A stretch of 7,577 bases of DNA from Planctomycetota bacterium (GTDB lineage Bacteria > Planctomycetota > MHYJ01 > JACPRB01): assembly GCA_016200125.1 (NCBI GenBank), contig JACQFK010000052.1:1-7577 (forward strand), in the 5' to 3' direction. The notes beneath the pieces were generated by a model. The model had not been told where the DNA came from, searched no databases, and worked only from the letters and a program-made list of their open reading frames with translations. Below, piece after piece: positions 6,099-7,577 of the stretch. A program made the translations under genes and the position numbers. The number at the start of each line of letters is the position of its first letter. The stretch's first letter is position 1.

Positions 6099-7577
6099 TT
6101 GACTGAACCCTCCGGTGCCGGCGCGGAACGGGTGGTCCCCCCACTCGGGCAGCTCGCCCTGCTCCGGGGCCTCATCAGCCAGGCCCAGCTTGACGCCGCC
6201 ATCGCCGAGCAGGAGAAGGCCCGCAACGCCGGCCAGCGCGTCCGCCCCCTGGGCGAGATCCTGGTCGCCATGGGGCTCCTGACCCAGACCCAGCTCACCC
6301 CCCTGCTACAGGACATGAACGCGGTCGCGGCTGTGTCCGCCACCCCCGTCTCGACCGAGGAGAGATCGGCCTTCGCGCCCAAGCCCGAGCCGGTGGCGGA
6401 GAAGATCGAATTCGCCGCCCCCGCGCCTCCCCGGGCGGCCGATCTGGACAAGCCGCTGCCCGCCGCCCCGGATCCCAAGCCCGCTCCTCCCTCCAGGAAA
6501 GCCAGCTCGCCGAACCTGCCCGCATCGCCTCCCTCCCAGAAGGCGAGTTCGCCGGCCCTGCCCGCGAAGACGGCCAGTTCGCCCCATATCCCCGTGGCCG
6601 GCAAGCCGGACGCTCCGGATCCCGAGGCCAAGACCCGGCGGAAGGCGCCGACCCCCTTCGGAAAGTATTCGATCGTGCGCGAGATCGGCCGGGGCGGCAA
6701 GGGCGTGGTCCACGAGGCGCTCGACACCGTGCTCGACCGCAAGGTCGCGATCAAGACGATCCACGTCGACAGCAGCATCGATGCGAAGGAGGTCGAGGCC
6801 GAGGGCCGCCGCTTCCTCGCCGAGGCGCGCATCAGCGCGAGCCTGCCGAAGCATCCCCACATCGTCAGCGTGTACGAGGCCGGCGAGATCGAGGGGAAGC
6901 GCTACCTGTCGATGGAGCTCATCCAGGGGCAGTCGATGATGCGCTGGCGCCGGATGAGCGGCGTGACGATCGCCCACCAGGCGGCGCTGATCCGCGACAT
7001 CGCGCTCGCGCTCGACCAGGCCCACAAGGCCGGCGTCGTCCACCGCGACATCAAGCCGCAGAACATCCTGGTGGACCGCGAGAACCAGCCCCACCTCACC
7101 GACTTCGGCCTCGCCAAGGTGAAGGGGCAGAAGGAGGACCTGGCCAACACCGTGCCCGGCAAGGTCTGGGGCACGCCGGTCTACATGAGCCCCGAGCACG
7201 CCAAGGGCCTCGCCTCGCTCGATCACCGCGCCGACGTCTACTCGCTCGGCATCCTGCTCTACGAGGCGATCGCCGGGCGGCCGCCCTTCCGGAGCGACAA
7301 GCCCTCCGAGATCCTGGACAAGCTCGTGCGCGAGCCCGTCCCCCCCGTGGGCAAGTTCGTCGATCCCGCGTCGATGACGCCGATCCAGCGGGAGCTAGAG
7401 CCGGTCTGCCTGAAGGCGCTCGCGAAGACGCCCGCGGAACGGCACGCCAGCGCCAAGGAGCTCGCGGCCGACATCTCCCGCTGCCTCGGCGAGGGCGCCG
7501 GCGCGGGCGGAAAAAAGAAGAAGACTCTCCTGCTGGCCGGCGCCGCGGCCGCGGTCCTGCTCCTCGCCGTCGCGCTC
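6099..7577 (+). CDS. Membrane Ser/Thr protein kinase (PknB-like) with MshEN-like N-terminal domain, 3' partial
   Basis: 493 residues are visible, with no stop before the window edge. Residues about 16-72 (LGQLALLRGLISQAQLDAA, then LGEILVAMGLLTQTQL) match the two-part helical repeat of GspE/MshE N-terminal domains, which is often fused to kinases in Planctomycetes. A Pro/Ala/Ser-rich linker at about 75-185 carries three ASSPx(L/I)P repeats. The kinase domain runs from about 187 to 462: Gly loop GRGGKGVV (197-204), VAIK with K219, HRDIKPQN (D317 catalytic, N322), DFG (335-337), GTPVYMSPE (366 is the Glu of the APE-like motif), and DHRADVYSLGILLYE. All catalytic residues are present, so it should be active, phosphorylating Ser/Thr on unknown targets. 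After KKKK (472-475), a hydrophobic run starts a transmembrane segment, so an outside sensor domain probably follows past the edge. The TTG start is supported by AAGGG upstream and the in-frame stop at 6087. Confidence 0.93.
   Translation, partial: MTEPSGAGAERVVPPLGQLALLRGLISQAQLDAAIAEQEKARNAGQRVRPLGEILVAMGLLTQTQLTPLLQDMNAVAAVSATPVSTEERSAFAPKPEPVAEKIEFAAPAPPRAADLDKPLPAAPDPKPAPPSRKASSPNLPASPPSQKASSPALPAKTASSPHIPVAGKPDAPDPEAKTRRKAPTPFGKYSIVREIGRGGKGVVHEALDTVLDRKVAIKTIHVDSSIDAKEVEAEGRRFLAEARISASLPKHPHIVSVYEAGEIEGKRYLSMELIQGQSMMRWRRMSGVTIAHQAALIRDIALALDQAHKAGVVHRDIKPQNILVDRENQPHLTDFGLAKVKGQKEDLANTVPGKVWGTPVYMSPEHAKGLASLDHRADVYSLGILLYEAIAGRPPFRSDKPSEILDKLVREPVPPVGKFVDPASMTPIQRELEPVCLKALAKTPAERHASAKELAADISRCLGEGAGAGGKKKKTLLLAGAAAAVLLLAVAL
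6495..6593 (+). repeat. Three ASSPx(L/I)P repeats in the kinase linker
   Basis: The linker contains RKASSPNLP (6495-6521), QKASSPALP (6537-6563) and KTASSPHIP (6567-6593), separated by five residues and then one. Codons differ between copies (AGC TCG against AGT TCG; GCC against GCG), so the protein motif is kept while the DNA has diverged. This suggests selection on the motif, or old duplication. The Ser-Pro sites in a disordered linker could be phosphorylation or docking sites. Confidence 0.75.

Noticed and set aside
5996..6862. Minus-strand open frame of 288 codons covering the spacer and kinase start
   Set aside because: It lies opposite the kinase N-terminal domain and linker, its Gly/Ala/Ser-rich stretch mirrors the Pro/Ala/Ser linker, and it has no ribosome binding site or motif.
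6306..7226. Minus-strand open frame of 306 codons opposite the kinase
   Set aside because: It is antisense to all the conserved kinase motifs and has a repetitive, domain-free translation.
1..7577. Defence island, CRISPR array, prophage or secondary-metabolite cluster
   Set aside because: No spaced direct repeats, nuclease, transposase, phage or biosynthetic signatures were seen; the genes look like ordinary envelope and signalling genes of one lineage.

Overview
The window is a GC-rich, densely coded stretch of bacterial chromosome with five protein genes; the first and last run off the ends. The gene content fits a Planctomycetota-type (PVC) bacterium: a secreted PA14/DUF6797/beta-propeller protein of the kind common in Planctomycetes and Verrucomicrobia, a Ser/Thr kinase with an MshEN-like N-terminal helical domain, and an outer-surface protein with a Myxococcus-type Cys-rich repeat, LamG-like and putative-Ig domains and a Gly-rich/Cys C-terminal sorting tail. 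The phylum is inferred from domain style only; a deltaproteobacterium-like or other deep-branching GC-rich lineage cannot be excluded.

Layout. (1) 2-1885, plus strand: 3' part of a large secreted multidomain protein, open at its 5' end. (2) 1869-4562, minus strand: secreted PA14-DUF6797-propeller protein, convergent with gene 1 and overlapping its 3' end by 17 nt. (3) 4563-4647: an 85-nt divergent promoter region. (4) 4648-5397, plus: membrane-anchored neutral zinc metallopeptidase of the YpfJ/KPN_02809 family, apparently with an internal in-frame deletion of about 35 residues just before the HExxH motif. (5) 5398-5564: intergenic region with an inverted array of 7-nt repeats (four units per arm), then a good sigma-70-like promoter. 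(6) 5565-5984, plus: small lipoprotein of unknown function. (7) 5985-6098: spacer with a small GC hairpin. (8) 6099-7577, plus: Ser/Thr protein kinase starting at TTG, running off the right edge within its transmembrane segment.

The genes do not form an obvious operon or single pathway. Most products are predicted to act at or outside the cytoplasmic membrane (surface protein, exported propeller, membrane protease, lipoprotein, membrane kinase), so the shared theme is the cell envelope, not one system. I see no RNA genes, CRISPR arrays, transposases or phage genes. The points most worth following up are the shortened metallopeptidase, the inverted heptamer array, the tripartite Cys-containing C-terminal signal, and the repeated Ser-Pro motifs in the kinase linker.
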